From assembly GCA_951230915.1 (NCBI GenBank), contig OX579638.1:7582696-7646695 (forward strand): a stretch of 64,000 nt of DNA. Reading direction: 5' to 3'. This document shows, one piece after another, positions 52,701 through 63,594 of this stretch (positions are counted from its first letter, which is position 1; every line of letters begins with the position of its first letter). Position numbers and translations under genes: made by a program. The notes under the pieces were generated by a model. It was not told where the DNA came from. It saw only the letters and a program-made list of their open reading frames with translations, and searched no databases. Source of the DNA: Antitrichia curtipendula (Eukaryota > Streptophyta > Bryopsida > Hypnales > Leucodontaceae).

Positions 52701-55172
52701 AACGAAGAGAAACATAGAAACTAGAAAAAACTTGCAGTAAAAAATTACAGTATCTCCAAAACAGTCGCAGGGAATTCGAAAAGAGTCAGCTGTGCATATC
52801 GTTTCGAAGTATGTACTTCTTTAGTAGCACTTCAAGTTGCTGAACGCAGGTTGGATTGTGTAGGTCTACGTTACCGATATTGGGCTTGCCAAGATGTACC
52901 ATGACCCTTCCACCCATCAGCATATTCCTTACAGGTAATCCTGGCCCCTTTTGGACTTGCAGTGCGCAACATCTTTGTTAATGCAACAATTGGTTGTCTT
53001 CCTGGATGTTCCACGTGTTTGGATCCTGACAGCAACAAGTTTGCTCTCCGACGTTTTTTGGTTTATTCACATCTGTTTTGGCCCTGGCACCGTGTTTTCA
53101 AGGTGTTAACTGATTGTCTGTTGATCATTAGGGAAAACAAAAACTTGACGGGTACCTCACGGTACGCCAGTATCAATACGCATCTTGGCATTGGTAAGTA
53201 GTTCCTTCTTGATAATTTCCTTCTCCTTCTACACCATCTCCTCCCTTCTTTCTTCCGTGCACCCTTTTGCCGAATTCGGATGGCGTCTGATCGGTTTGGT
53301 TTGTACCATATGACCAGAGCAAAGCAGAAGAGACGATTTGGAGTCTCTTGGTTACGTATTGATGTACTTTTTGAGGGGCTGGTGAGTTACGTCGTGCTTT
53401 CTGAGGCTGTTTGTGCACGAATGTTGTAGTGCTAGTTCACGCGCATACTTCTTATCTCATTTATTTACCCACGATGGCTGCTTTACGAGTTCCTAAAGCA
53501 CGTTATGTGCTTGTAACCTGTATTTTTTTGAGTATGAAGCGTTAATTTGGTGGAACAGCTTTTGAAGGTTAGAATGCAGGGTGCTGTGATTGTTGAAAAT
53601 GAATTTGTGTTGTTTGAACCAGTCTTCCTTGGCAAGGGCTGAAGGCAGGAACAAAGAAGCAGAAGTATGAGAGGATCAGCGAGAAGAAAATGTCCACGCC
53701 CATTGAGGTATTTGCCAGAGATCTCGATCAATTCGAACTTGGCCTTGAGAACATTTCGCTTTGTGCGTATTGGATGCCTTGGAGTTGATGAGGTGTTCTT
53801 GGTGGGGTTTTTATTGAGGGAAAGTCTGTGTTTTCCTTTCCGGTATTGACTTCCTCCTCTTCGTGCAGGTTCTGTGTAAGAATTACCCCTCCGAATTCGC
53901 GTCGTACTTCCACTACTGCCGGTCTTTGCGCTTCGATGACAAGCCCGACTATGCATACTTGAAACGAATCTTCCGTGACCTGTTTATTCGTGAGGGTAAT
54001 GCAATTTGACGCTTTTGTAGATGTAGCCTGACCTGTGGGGTATAAGACATATCAGAGCATGAGTGGCTGATGTCCACTGCTGTGTTTTGATGCGGTTTTA
54101 GAGTGTATATTTGAGATCGAAACTTGACATCTTGTGAATCCTAGAAGAGGCAGTAGATGTCTGTTTGTTAGTTATTTGATCGCGCCATATCACATTGCTT
54201 TCCATGTCGGTTTGTTCTTCAGGTTTGATTGAAACTCGTGTTTGTGCAGGTTTTCAATTTGACTACGTTTTCGATTGGACCATTTTGAAGTACCAGCAGT
54301 CACAAATCTCTGGTGTTCCATCCCGCACATTGGTAATGCGAAACATGAGTTCAGTTCAGGCATTGGAGTACTTGAATTGTGTACATCGTGTGCAAAATCA
54401 TCTGATTCTATTTGTGTTTTCCATATCCATTAGATTTCCTGCTGTTATGCGTTGTTGCCAACTGGGTTTCGTGCACTATCATTCACATTTTCGAGTGTGA
54501 TGGTCTCATTGCTTTGTTCCTTGGTCCTGACTATTGTTTTGAGGTTGTTGAAGCTCAATCCCTCGAGGGTGAAGCTGTTGCTTGCGTTTCTGCCCATTTC
54601 TTAATTCTCATTTTGATTCCTGTACTCTTTTGGCAAGGTGCTGCTGGAGGGCAAAGCAGCGGAGCGGCAGGTGATCGTGCTTCAGCTGGTCAAAATCTCC
54701 GAGAGACTCAGCGTGCAGCAGAGGCTGATGCTTCCCGGCGCAGGCTTGTAGGCGGTGTAACTGGCTCTGGGGCCTCGAATGCTCTGGAATCATCAAAACA
54801 CCGGAGTCCCGGTCATGAAGAATCTGCAAAGGATTCTGTAAGTTTCTGTGACGATTTCGAGGGACTCTCCTCGCCCAGAAACGAAAGTAGAGCAATATAT
54901 CCCGAGTTTCTTGACGTATATGGATGAATTTGCTAAGTTTAGGTGTCCGTGCTGAAAGACCACTGAAGAATCGCTAGCACTTCGAGTATGCAATTGGGTG
55001 ATGTACGGGGCAATAGTATTTCAATGATCATCGCCTGTCCCACGTTTTTCGGAGGACCTGTTTGTCTTCGATTATTGTTCTTTGATGTTTGCGTCGGCTT
55101 TAATACTATTCTTTTGAGAAATTTCGAATTTCTGGAGAACATTAAGCTACCACGAAGGATTGTCCCAGGAAG
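49771..55172 (+). pseudogene. Inverted, broken copy of the casein kinase I gene (12 of 13 exons)
   Basis: Exons 49877-49952, 50372-50412, 50781-50850, 51425-51573, 51710-51805, 52864-52934, 53132-53193, 53318-53381, 53623-53707, 53869-53995, 54250-54332 and 54638-54837 mirror the minus gene, with near-identity over exons and most introns. Differences from that gene: R140G, I148T, DFG changed to DIG (F150I), K155M, R157H, A177S and S210C. Intron 5 carries an 893-bp replacement. The intron 11 acceptor CAG is changed to CAA, moving the only nearby AG by one base and shifting the tail out of frame. Similarity ends near 55172, so the last exon is missing. HRDIKPDN is retained. Transcription is possible but an active kinase is unlikely. 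Confidence 0.9.
51914..52806 (+). mobile_element. Repeat-element insertion and replacement in intron 5 of the broken CK1 copy
   Basis: The intact gene has about 220 bp here (18611-18830); the broken copy has about 893 bp of unrelated sequence. It contains GAATTCCC-type ends (about 51930 and 52777) and internal sequence shared with 37321-38066 and 32.7-33.4 kb, including CACAGGGAAATGTGAGACAG and CTACGAAATATTAGG. It therefore belongs to the C1 family, inserted with loss of local intron sequence. Confidence 0.75.
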
Positions 55173-55558
55173 TTTTATTTGGGTGACCTTCTTAAGATAT
55201 GGGTGAGGTCAAATTTGAGTGAACTACTTTGAGTTACCGGTTGTCAGAAACGCACACCAGGAGTCACGATCCAGCAGTAGCAGTCGCAAGTGTGGACCGA
55301 ATATGCCACATATGGGTTTGCAATACATGCGTTCAGTTTACATAAACAGTGATATACACAAAGATGAGTAATGAATGTCTTCTTGAGTTTTATATTTATA
55401 TATTCACTGCTAATCGTCGTGGTTGTTCAATCTTATCAGTGGATTTATTTTCGTTGATCAGATTTCTCATATAGCTGACTTGAATTATCTTGCAGCACTT
55501 TCAGCCACCCGATCATGTACGGAGACAGTTGAAAATATGAACAAGGATTCAGTTTTTG
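55173..55558. other. Junction between the duplication and the kinase gene
   Basis: This stretch has no counterpart near the intact casein kinase I gene. It probably holds the promoter or 5' untranslated region of the kinase at 55559. An in-frame TGA at 55538-55540 supports a start within the next ORF. Confidence 0.4.
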
Positions 55559-57079
55559 ATGGAGAACCGTGTGGAGGCGGTGGAGCAGATGACTATTTGT
55601 CGTACTCAGAGTGCGGATCTTGTTAAAAGCACCGAGTATCAAGTAGCGAGATTATGGCTTTGGTTCTCTGAAGTGGCGGCAGTGCTCAGATTGGACAATC
55701 TGAAGCCGCCTCATGCGACTTTGAATTGGGCTTCAGTTATGGTTCTTCTGGACAGATATATCTGTTGTATGGTGGCGGCCGAGGACTTATTGTTGATTTG
55801 TGATAAAGAGGACTGGATGACCGCTGCTTTTTCTCTATTTCTTCCAGCATGCTCTAAGTTTGCCATAGTGACTCGTGATTTGGATTGCGCTTCTAACATG
55901 CTCATGAAGCTTTTGATAGCCGCAGTAGATCCAAAATGTTCTGGTCCTAATGAAATATCAGAGAGAAACTGGATACGGAGATCTATCAATCAATTCAGTT
56001 CAGTTTTCCAACTAACAGCTCAGGAGTTGCAACCTGAAGATGACTCACTGGAGGTCCTGATTATGACAGATGACTTTGTCAGCGATCGAAATGAAGTTCT
56101 CACGAAGTTGGAAAGTGGATCTAGGCGACGATCTTTAGAGTTGGAGGTTTATGAATCTGTGCTGAGAAAGAGGTTAGACCCACATATGATCTCTGATGTA
56201 TCAGGTTTGGTTCCAGATTCTTTTTGGATTCCAGAGAAGCCGCCATATGTTATCCAAGGTGTTGTTGGAACTGGAAGTAGTAAGACAGTTCTAAAATGCG
56301 CATGGTTGGAACACCAGGTGGCGATAGCTGTGTTTAGAGGTGAGTATGCAAAATCAGACCTTGAAGCAGAAGCAGGAATTCTAGCACGAGAGCAGCATCC
56401 CAATGTGGTGACTTTCATTGGGTGTGCATACGAGGATATGGACCAAGAAGGTTACCTTGTGACCGAGCTTATGGAACAAGACTTGGGACAATTGATACGG
56501 AAATCGCGACGAGGTGAGGGTGAGATGCCTTTTTCTTTATCGGTATCGATGGATATAATACTCCAAATCGTCGAAGCCATGGTCCATATGAGAAAGTGCA
56601 GGGTGTTGCACCGGGATCTAAAGCCACAAAACTGCCTTGTGAATATGAAGAAGAGCGGAGTGCAAGAAGACGTGGTGCATAATTACTATGTCGTGAAACT
56701 AATTGATTTTGGGTCAGCCAAACTGCAGGGTCCCAATATGTTCATTACTCACACAAGAAAGCGGGGGTCTAGTGCTTACATGGCTCCAGAGGTACATGCT
56801 CTGAAAGATGCGTGCGAGTATACCTGGTCCGCAGACGTGTACAGTTTCGGAATGACCTTTTACGAGATCATTTCTGGGCAGTATCCTTTTGAAGGAGTGT
56901 GCCAAGGACGGGAATTGGCGGATAGAGTTTGTGCAGGAGGGCGGCCGCTGTTTCCAGAAAGCTGTCCGGTGGTTTGGAAGCAGCTTATAGAGAACTGCTG
57001 GCATCAAAACCCGAATCGACGACCAACCTTCGGTTCGATTCAGAAGGAACTATTGGAGTGTTGCGGCAAGCTGGTTTAA
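55559..57079 (+). CDS. Protein kinase with displaced catalytic lysine, single exon
   Basis: 506 aa. The first ATG after an in-frame TGA is 55559. Residues 1-about 180 are helical, with no recognised domain, a little like the helical N-termini of MLKL-type plant kinases. The kinase domain spans about 230-500. Glycine loop GTGSSKTVLK (237-246), beta-3 VAIA with Ala257 where VAIK has Lys, catalytic loop HRDLKPQN (351-358), DFG 383-385, and GSSAYMAPEV and SADVYSFGMTFYEIISGQYP as in TKL-like Ser/Thr kinases. WNK kinases also lack the beta-3 lysine and use one in the glycine loop (GRGSFKTVYK); Lys242 occupies that position. The rest does not look like WNK. It is likely soluble and active if Lys242 substitutes, otherwise a pseudokinase. 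The frame is fully open. Confidence 0.85.
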   Translation: MENRVEAVEQMTICRTQSADLVKSTEYQVARLWLWFSEVAAVLRLDNLKPPHATLNWASVMVLLDRYICCMVAAEDLLLICDKEDWMTAAFSLFLPACSKFAIVTRDLDCASNMLMKLLIAAVDPKCSGPNEISERNWIRRSINQFSSVFQLTAQELQPEDDSLEVLIMTDDFVSDRNEVLTKLESGSRRRSLELEVYESVLRKRLDPHMISDVSGLVPDSFWIPEKPPYVIQGVVGTGSSKTVLKCAWLEHQVAIAVFRGEYAKSDLEAEAGILAREQHPNVVTFIGCAYEDMDQEGYLVTELMEQDLGQLIRKSRRGEGEMPFSLSVSMDIILQIVEAMVHMRKCRVLHRDLKPQNCLVNMKKSGVQEDVVHNYYVVKLIDFGSAKLQGPNMFITHTRKRGSSAYMAPEVHALKDACEYTWSADVYSFGMTFYEIISGQYPFEGVCQGRELADRVCAGGRPLFPESCPVVWKQLIENCWHQNPNRRPTFGSIQKELLECCGKLV

Positions 57080-58374
57080 AACGTAAGTGTACATGTATCG
57101 ACCATTCTGGTATTGCCAGTGACAGAAGACGACGTCGCTGGGTCTTATCATTTACAGGGACTGGGAGGTTATATGTGATTTGGTCACGACCTCGGGACGA
57201 AGCCTCGTGTGAGGGATTAAGCGGGCTATCACTTGTCTGTGATCTTTCTCATGGTGGGAGAGAGTGGCTACTGCCAAAGAATGGTTGGCAGGGTCTCGAT
57301 CGTTGCAGTGTTAATTACAGAGCAGTGGATTTTCCATCTGCTAGCGCACGTCAGCACGCTAGCGTTGGTCTGGCTGGTGATGCTCATTTGTAGTAAGATT
57401 AAGTTTGATAGGATCTCGTTGACAGGTTGAGGCTGATCGATCTTTTACCGAATGAAAGAATCTGATTTACCTGTGGGATGGAGTTGAATAACCGTACTAT
57501 CATAGGCTTGGATATTGAGAGTGTAACCTTCCATCACAAATAAGTAAATATTGCTCTATTGTATTTCGAAACTAGGGTCCATGTAAAGTCTAAGTAGCTG
57601 CGCATGTGCTATTCGCTGGGATGGGACTACGAATCTTGCAGATCTTCTTGTTTTTTGTGGCAAGCGAATGGGTCAGTTCTCTGTGGCACTTTGAGTGTTG
57701 TCTGGATAGTAATCTGAGAGACGAGTATTTAGCTGTAAGGATGGGGAGTCAGAGTCATACAATGAGTGCAATGAGTGGTCAACACCCTTACGATACACAT
57801 TAAGTTCTGACTCACTGGCAAGACAATTGATGCATCTTTCTAAATTTCTAATTACATCGTGATTCATATTTTTGCAACCAATGACAACGGATACTTGAAC
57901 AAGTAGAACCAAGCGTGTTGACAACGGATACTTGAACAAGTAGAACCAAGCGTGTTGTACTGCCCAAAAACAATTTCACAAGTTGCAAGGTTTAGGTGAG
58001 AAAATGTTTGGATGTCATTAGGATTCAACAAGAACAAATGAATGATTGCAAAACTGTGAGAATGAAAATGTGACAGTTTGCATTTAATAGAGGAGATAAC
58101 ATGTCCACTTGAAGAATCGCTTTGACAATCTTGAAGCAGATTCGTCGTCCATGTAGTTTTATTCTGCTTTGGAAACAAAATGGTGCACGACAGCAAATCA
58201 TGCCCAGAAGGAATTCTAGACACATAATGGGTGCTGTATGACAAAATCATCCAACAATCTTATACTTAACTCTGAATACTATACTAGAAAGAAAATTATC
58301 TATCAACTCCATTTCAGCCATGAATAGATCACATACCACATTGACTCGTGGTCCTGTTTGAAAGCAAACAGAGT
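57080..58374. other. Intergenic region between kinase and chitinase
   Basis: It holds the 3' flanks of two convergent genes. Two exact copies of a 37-bp unit (ACAACGGATACTTGAACAAG...) stand in tandem at 57884-57920 and 57921-57957. The open frame 56929-57393 overlaps the kinase in another frame and is not supported as a gene. Confidence 0.5.
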
Positions 58375-59514
58375 TCAGCAATAGAGGTTCGACCCGGGGT
58401 CAACACCCAAAACCTTGCAGACACTCTCGTAATACTGCACACGGCTATTCACTGCGTCCGAATTTCCGCCTCCGCATTCCATACCGTTGATGAGCCTGAT
58501 GGTGGCGGCGAAGCTGGGCGAGGATTGGGTCATTTTGACATGGCAATTGTTGCCTGCCCAGGGCTGGCTCATCCAGAACCAGAACGCAGTCTTCCATGCA
58601 GTCACAGCATTCGTTGCAACCTTATCTGGGTCCTGCAGGAGGTTCAGATGCAAGTCTTTCCCGGCTTGGCAGTAGTTGTAGTTCCTACAAGACCCGTGCG
58701 TACAATACATCAGTGAATAGGAGTACATGGTTTCGCACACTAAAATGGACTGGCGTTACCACGCATGAGAGATCGGTACATATATTCAGAACCTCTTACC
58801 ATGAAATCTGAAGAGGGCCACGTCCATAATATGATTTCCCTGACGCACAGGGACATTTTTTGTTGCTGTAATCACAATAACCCCCCGGCTTCCCAAATTG
58901 GTTGATGTAACGCAAACCTGAAAAATGGTCATATTGGTTGAAATGGAGTGTTTCAGAGCACTAAATTTGTGACATTCAAATGCTCGGACCTCTAAAACCA
59001 GTACTCGATCTGAAGTGCCTATTGGTATGAAAACAAACAAAGAGTAACTGACACTGCAATAAAGTCACACTCTGAAACATGCCATATGAACAAATATGAG
59101 GTTAAAATCAATTCTCCATGAGGTCTAAGATCCTCCTCCGCATGATAAAAAATTAAAACGTTGACAAAGAACTAGATACTTCAAAAATCCACCCCAAATC
59201 AAACATGGTATCGATCAAAGGCTTGAAAACGTACTGCCAGACTCCTGCATAACATGTCCCAGGAAAGCAGCCACCTCTCGTTTCCGAGTATCCCAGCTGC
59301 CTGTGGCTCCAAATGCAGGGTACAGAGCTGCCGCTTGCTGGAGGGACTGATAAGTGTAAAACTTATGAATCCGGTTGGGAAACAAGGTGTCGAACTTCTG
59401 CGAGGTGAGGATGCTGGACCAGCCTGCAGCTTGCACTGCATCTGCCAAGCTGCACAGGCACACCGCCAGGGCCACCAACAGTGTCATGGTGCCAGCACCT
59501 TGCAACAGGCTCAT
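58375..59514 (-). CDS. GH19 chitinase, secreted, 3 exons
   Basis: Exons 59514-59235, 58917-58800 and 58684-58375 sum to 708 nt (235 aa), all GT-AG. A signal peptide is clear (MTLLVALAVCLCSLADAVQA); the ATG at 59514 was chosen, though the frame is open to 59754 and 59487 is also possible. There is no hevein (CBM18) domain. GH19 landmarks in order: FDTLFPNR, AAALYPAF, REVAAFLGHVMQESG, PGGYCDYS, YYGRGPLQISWNYNY, WKTAFWFWM, INGMECGGG and VDPGSNLYC. The general-acid Glu is kept (QESG, usually HETG). The region that usually reads YIEEI or YINEI, carrying the second catalytic Glu, reads YINQF, so the second acid may be missing. GH19 enzymes cut chitin, mainly in defence. Confidence 0.93.
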
Positions 59515-60654
59515 GGTGGTGGTGGTGGCAGCGGAAGCAGAAAGCTTCAGACCTTGAGACCTTGAGACCGAAACTGATGAAATCAACCAAAGTACCAATG
59601 CAATGGAATTCGCTACACGCTCACTCAGTGGTTTACTTAACTGATCAGATGATGGAGATTGAACCTTCGATGAGCTCATTATATAGCAACTGAAAACAAG
59701 TTCATTTGGACTTTTAATTTGTTTAGTCGAAGTGCCTGCACAGACGTAAACCATTGACCCTCAAGAACTGGGACTAAGTATGAATAGTAATTTGGGTTAT
59801 GGTCAATACAGTGGACGCTAGCTCAAGTATGTCATCAAACCTTCGGGACTGCTTCCAGTGGCTGCGGAAGTGTTGGCCAGACGTGCATTAAAATATTGCA
59901 AATTAGCTAAAGCATTGATTAATGGAGAAGGTTTAAAAGGAATTGTTCCTCATCATCGTCGTCATCCAGAATTTCTGATTTAGACAGTTTATTAGTCAAT
60001 CACGGAGGCTGCTAACTCTAAGGCAACAGCATCTCAATCAATCGTCCAGGATTTGGAAATGGTTTGGAAACTGTAAAATTTGGTTAGTTGGGTATTCAAG
60101 GTAGTCAAAAGAGGATTGCTGTATATTCTCTTAAACTGATGCATTTTTTGGACACCATATTATGAAATTATGAAATTTTTAAGGTGTTGAAAATAGGTGT
60201 GTCCAAAGTCAACCCAAGGCTTTGTTTGAGGTGCATGGACTAAAATAATAGAATTTTAAAGCTACGCTTTGTTTGAACATGCACTGGAAAATCTGAGTGG
60301 AGTAGCCCCCCGGGCTAAGCAGTGGGGGGGGCTAAACTAAATTGAAGTACCCCCAAGCTATTTGCAGCTTGGCTACATGTGGCTTCCTGTCTAGGCTGAA
60401 CTTCAAATGTAGCCTTGGCTTCTCGCACAATTTCAGGGCTATTTTTTTAGCCCCCCCTCTCTTTTTTATTAGTGCTGGAGGGGGGCTACATTGAGGGCTA
60501 AAACACTTGAATCTACCCTGGGCTAAATGCTTCAAATTTCCCAATGATTGTTTTTGCATGTCATTTCATTTGTAACACAATTGTTTTAGATTTGTTGTCT
60601 TTGCATCCACAATGCATTTGGACTCCACCACGGCGTTTGCTTTCATATAGCATC
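59515..60654. other. 5' flank of the chitinase gene and G-rich repeat-like sequence
   Basis: The chitinase promoter should lie next to 59514. Around 60300-60500 several GGGGGGCTA/TAGCCCCCC blocks face each other and could form a hairpin or be ends of an unclassified element. A 53-codon open frame (59822-59983) with no Met is described in the findings. Confidence 0.4.
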
Positions 60655-60961
60655 TAAGGTAGGGATCCATAAAAGCGACCTGTCTCTAAAAGCGGCCTCT
60701 AACACAGAGGTACATCTTACTTTCTTCAATGTACTAACGTTGTACATTTCAAGAGGGGGTCGCTTTTATAAACCACTGCGTTTCAACTTCAAAAATTTGT
60801 AACTAATTCCACGAAGGTCCAAAAAATATGAAACGACTTGGATTAGATGCCAATTCCATTTTTCTTCCTAGTAAAATTTACTGAAAATTGTTTCAAGGAG
60901 TTTCGCTTCCCTGAAAATGCAATCGGCTCTTAAAGGGTTGCTTTAATAGACTCCTACCTTA
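60655..60961. mobile_element. MITE of the AGGTAG family, copy 3
   Basis: Ends are TAAGGTAGGGATCCATAAAA and the inverted TTTAATAGACTCCTACCTTA, with TA on both sides of AGGTAG...CCTACCT. Internal sequence matches copy 1 (22646-22974) in inverted orientation. Confidence 0.7.
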
Positions 60962-61468
60962 CCATGGGATTGTAGCCATTTGAGTTCAGTCATCAAGGTT
61001 GTATTAGGTCATAATTGTTTGAAGTTTAGCCCACAAGAATAAATCTTCCTCTTTTGCAACATTATGAGTATAAATTCATTTTTTTAATTCTTACAAATAT
61101 AATATAAACATATTAATATAAAATTTAAATAATTAAATTTTATAATTTATAAATTTATACAATCGTAAATTCATTTAAAGACATATTCACATATTTATAG
61201 CTTTTAAGAATTGGATTATTTATGATCTCGAACATTCAAATTCTAAAATTTTCAATAGATAGTCACTAGTAGTGGCTTGAAGTGCATCAACTTCTGTTTT
61301 ATATATTGTTTTTTTTTTATTTAATTAGATGTTATTTTTAATGATTTATTTGTAAAGAAGTGGTGAAAGTGATGTAGTCATAATAAAATCAACTACCCAT
61401 CCACCAATTATATTTCAAACCTTATATTCTTGATCATAATGAAATGGAAATCCAAGTGATGTAATTAA

Positions 61469-62340
61469 TTAACCCCTCAAGGACCAAATGGCATTTTTAG
61501 TTTGGCAACATTGCAAGTTTGGACAACTCACTATGAATGGAATTTTCCATTTTCTTCTTTGAAATTTTCACACAACATGTGCCCGAGGAGTAGCTTTAAG
61601 GTGCAACAATTTTTATAATTTTTGACTACATGGTTAAAAAAGGATTGCATGAAATACAATTTTTCATGCTTGGCGGGCAACTTGAGTAGCTCAAAACAGT
61701 TCTTTTAAAATTTCTTTTCTTTTTATTTAAATTTGAAATTGTTTTTCAAGATTTACATATATATGGAAAGCTTTGAATCATTCCATTTTGATTAAGAAGA
61801 TGAAAGTTTTGAGGAGTTTTAATTTGCAAGCAATTATAAAATCTCTATTCAGTCTACGATAAACTTTGTAGTCCTTTATTTAACTCAATTTTCAATATTT
61901 TTGAAAAACATTAAAAGAATTGGATCTAGATTATTTATTACAACCACTGGAATTGGTACTTTTCAATTCTCTAATAATAACTAAATTCTCAACAATTTAG
62001 TATTTTAAACCATATTCTTCTTCTTTCTACTTACTATTTTTTTCAAGCATGAATATGAAATATTTTTTGTTTGAAATTTATTTTAGGTATTTCCAACTTA
62101 TTTCTTCAATATATTATAGAGAGTATCAAATTATAGGATCTACACAATTTTGTGTAAAAAGTTTGAAAGATTAAATCTAACCATTTTGGAAGAATTGAAA
62201 ATGTTTTTTTTTCAAATTCAAGTGAGTTGATCTTGCAATTGGTAAGGTTTCTTATTTTGAAATTTTAGAAGGGTGTACTCAAGTAAGTTAACTAAAAGAT
62301 CCCATAGAACACAATATTCGTTATTTTGGGAGTTATCCTA
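61469..62340. mobile_element. TTAA-family element, copy B2 (partial or interrupted)
   Basis: It starts TTAACCCCTCAAGGACC at 61469. The following about 600 bp match copy B1 (11869-12812) in inverted orientation. The other end is not clear because foldback elements interrupt the region from about 62357. Confidence 0.6.
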
Positions 62341-62356
62341 TCTCCCAATTTAGGTG

Positions 62357-62579
62357 GGTTTGCGCTGATCTGAATCACAGATTGGGAAACTGGAATTTTT
62401 GAATGGGCATAACTTACTCAAATTTTGTCCAAACTGAGAATATGAGGTGTTTTTTGACATCTACAGATTCCTTAGATGTCAAAAAACACCTCATATGCCC
62501 AGTTTGGACAAGATTTGAGTAAGTTATGGCCATTCGAAAATTCCAGTTTTTCAATCTGTGGTGCAGATCAGCGCAAACC
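62357..62579. repeat. 223-bp foldback hairpin
   Basis: Two arms of about 105 bp are near-perfect inverted repeats (ends GGTTTGCGCTGATC and GATCAGCGCAAACC) around a short centre near 62468. There is no coding capacity, and open frames in it are mirror artefacts. Confidence 0.85.
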
Positions 62580-62741
62580 GCACTGAACTGCATACATAAC
62601 ATTAAAGAGCCTTCAGAGAGGCTGCCTTTGCCTCTCTGAAGTCTTCATCCACGAATTGCATCCACATATTATTAATGTAAGCTTCAGGACCAAAACAATG
62701 GCAGTACACTTATGGTGCGATCTATTTTTTTGGCTAATTCT
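62580..62741. other. Short spacer between foldback elements
   Basis: It contains a small hairpin (GAGAGGCTGCCTTTGCCTCTC near 62615-62636). Nothing else is recognised. Confidence 0.4.
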
Positions 62742-63594
62742 AGGACAAAATATACAAACAAATAATTATAAACATAGATGGCCTGTCAAAACCCGAAAAA
62801 TTCGTTGAGTATTATACCAATGAAATCTAAACATTTATCATCAATAATTCATTTTGATTATTTTGTTGAGAAGAGAAGCTCTTTATGTACACTTGGGGTG
62901 GTAGAGATAGAACAACCCATGTGGGATATGTAATTTAGAGTTTGTAATTTCTCAACCGCTCATAGTTAAGCCTAAAGTAGGAATTGTGTTAAAATTATAA
63001 TTTCAGACATCATTTAGGCATAGTGGAATACCTTTTTTTCAAAAGAATTTGAACTAAAAAAAATTGTGGAATCAAGCTAAGTTTCATCTCCAAAAATCTT
63101 TTTTAGATTTAGATCTTCCACTCAAAAGTTATGGACAAATTTCAGAGAGGATGTACGAAAATGTCAAAAAAAATTCCTTTCAAACCCCTCTATGAAATTT
63201 GTCTACAACTTTTGAGTGGAAGATTAAAATCTCAAACGGATTTTTGGAGATGAAATTTAACTTGATTCTCAACTTATTTTAGTTCAAAGTATTTTGAAAA
63301 AATTTATTTTACTATGCCTAAATGAGGTCTGAAATTATAGTTTTTTAACACAATTCCTACTTTAGACTTAACTATGAGCGGTTGAGAAATTACAAACTCT
63401 AAATTACATATCCCACATGGATTGTTCTACCTCCTACCTCCCCATATGTACATAAAGAGCTTCTCTTTCTTTGAAAAAATCAAAATAATTTATTGATAGC
63501 AAATGGATAGAATTCATTGGTATAATACTCAATGATTTCTTTTGGGTTCTGACAGACCATCTATCTTCATAATTATTTGTTTGTATATTTTGTT
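62742..63594. repeat. 853-bp foldback element with arms of about 409 bp
   Basis: Left arm 62742-63150 and right arm 63186-63594 are inverted repeats centred near 63168, with about 90% identity by eye. Ends are GACAAAATATACAAAC and its complement. A GGGTGGTAG/CTACC motif occurs inside both arms and again just after the right arm. A transcript would form a long double-stranded RNA. Confidence 0.88.

Noticed and set aside
55207..55558. A relocated last exon of the broken casein kinase I copy
   Set aside because: The sequence after 55172 shows no SSRRAVVSSSR or ALKGVESLS coding and no similarity to 15606-15935.
56929..57393. 154-codon plus-strand frame overlapping the kinase 3' end
   Set aside because: It runs in another frame over conserved kinase codons and has no domain of its own.
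58851..58866. Possible frameshift in chitinase exon 2 at an A-run
   Set aside because: Recounting gave six A residues, and the frame through CPCASGKSYYGRGP is intact.
62414..62602. 62-codon frame in the 62.4 kb hairpin
   Set aside because: It is the product of a palindrome with no coding signal.
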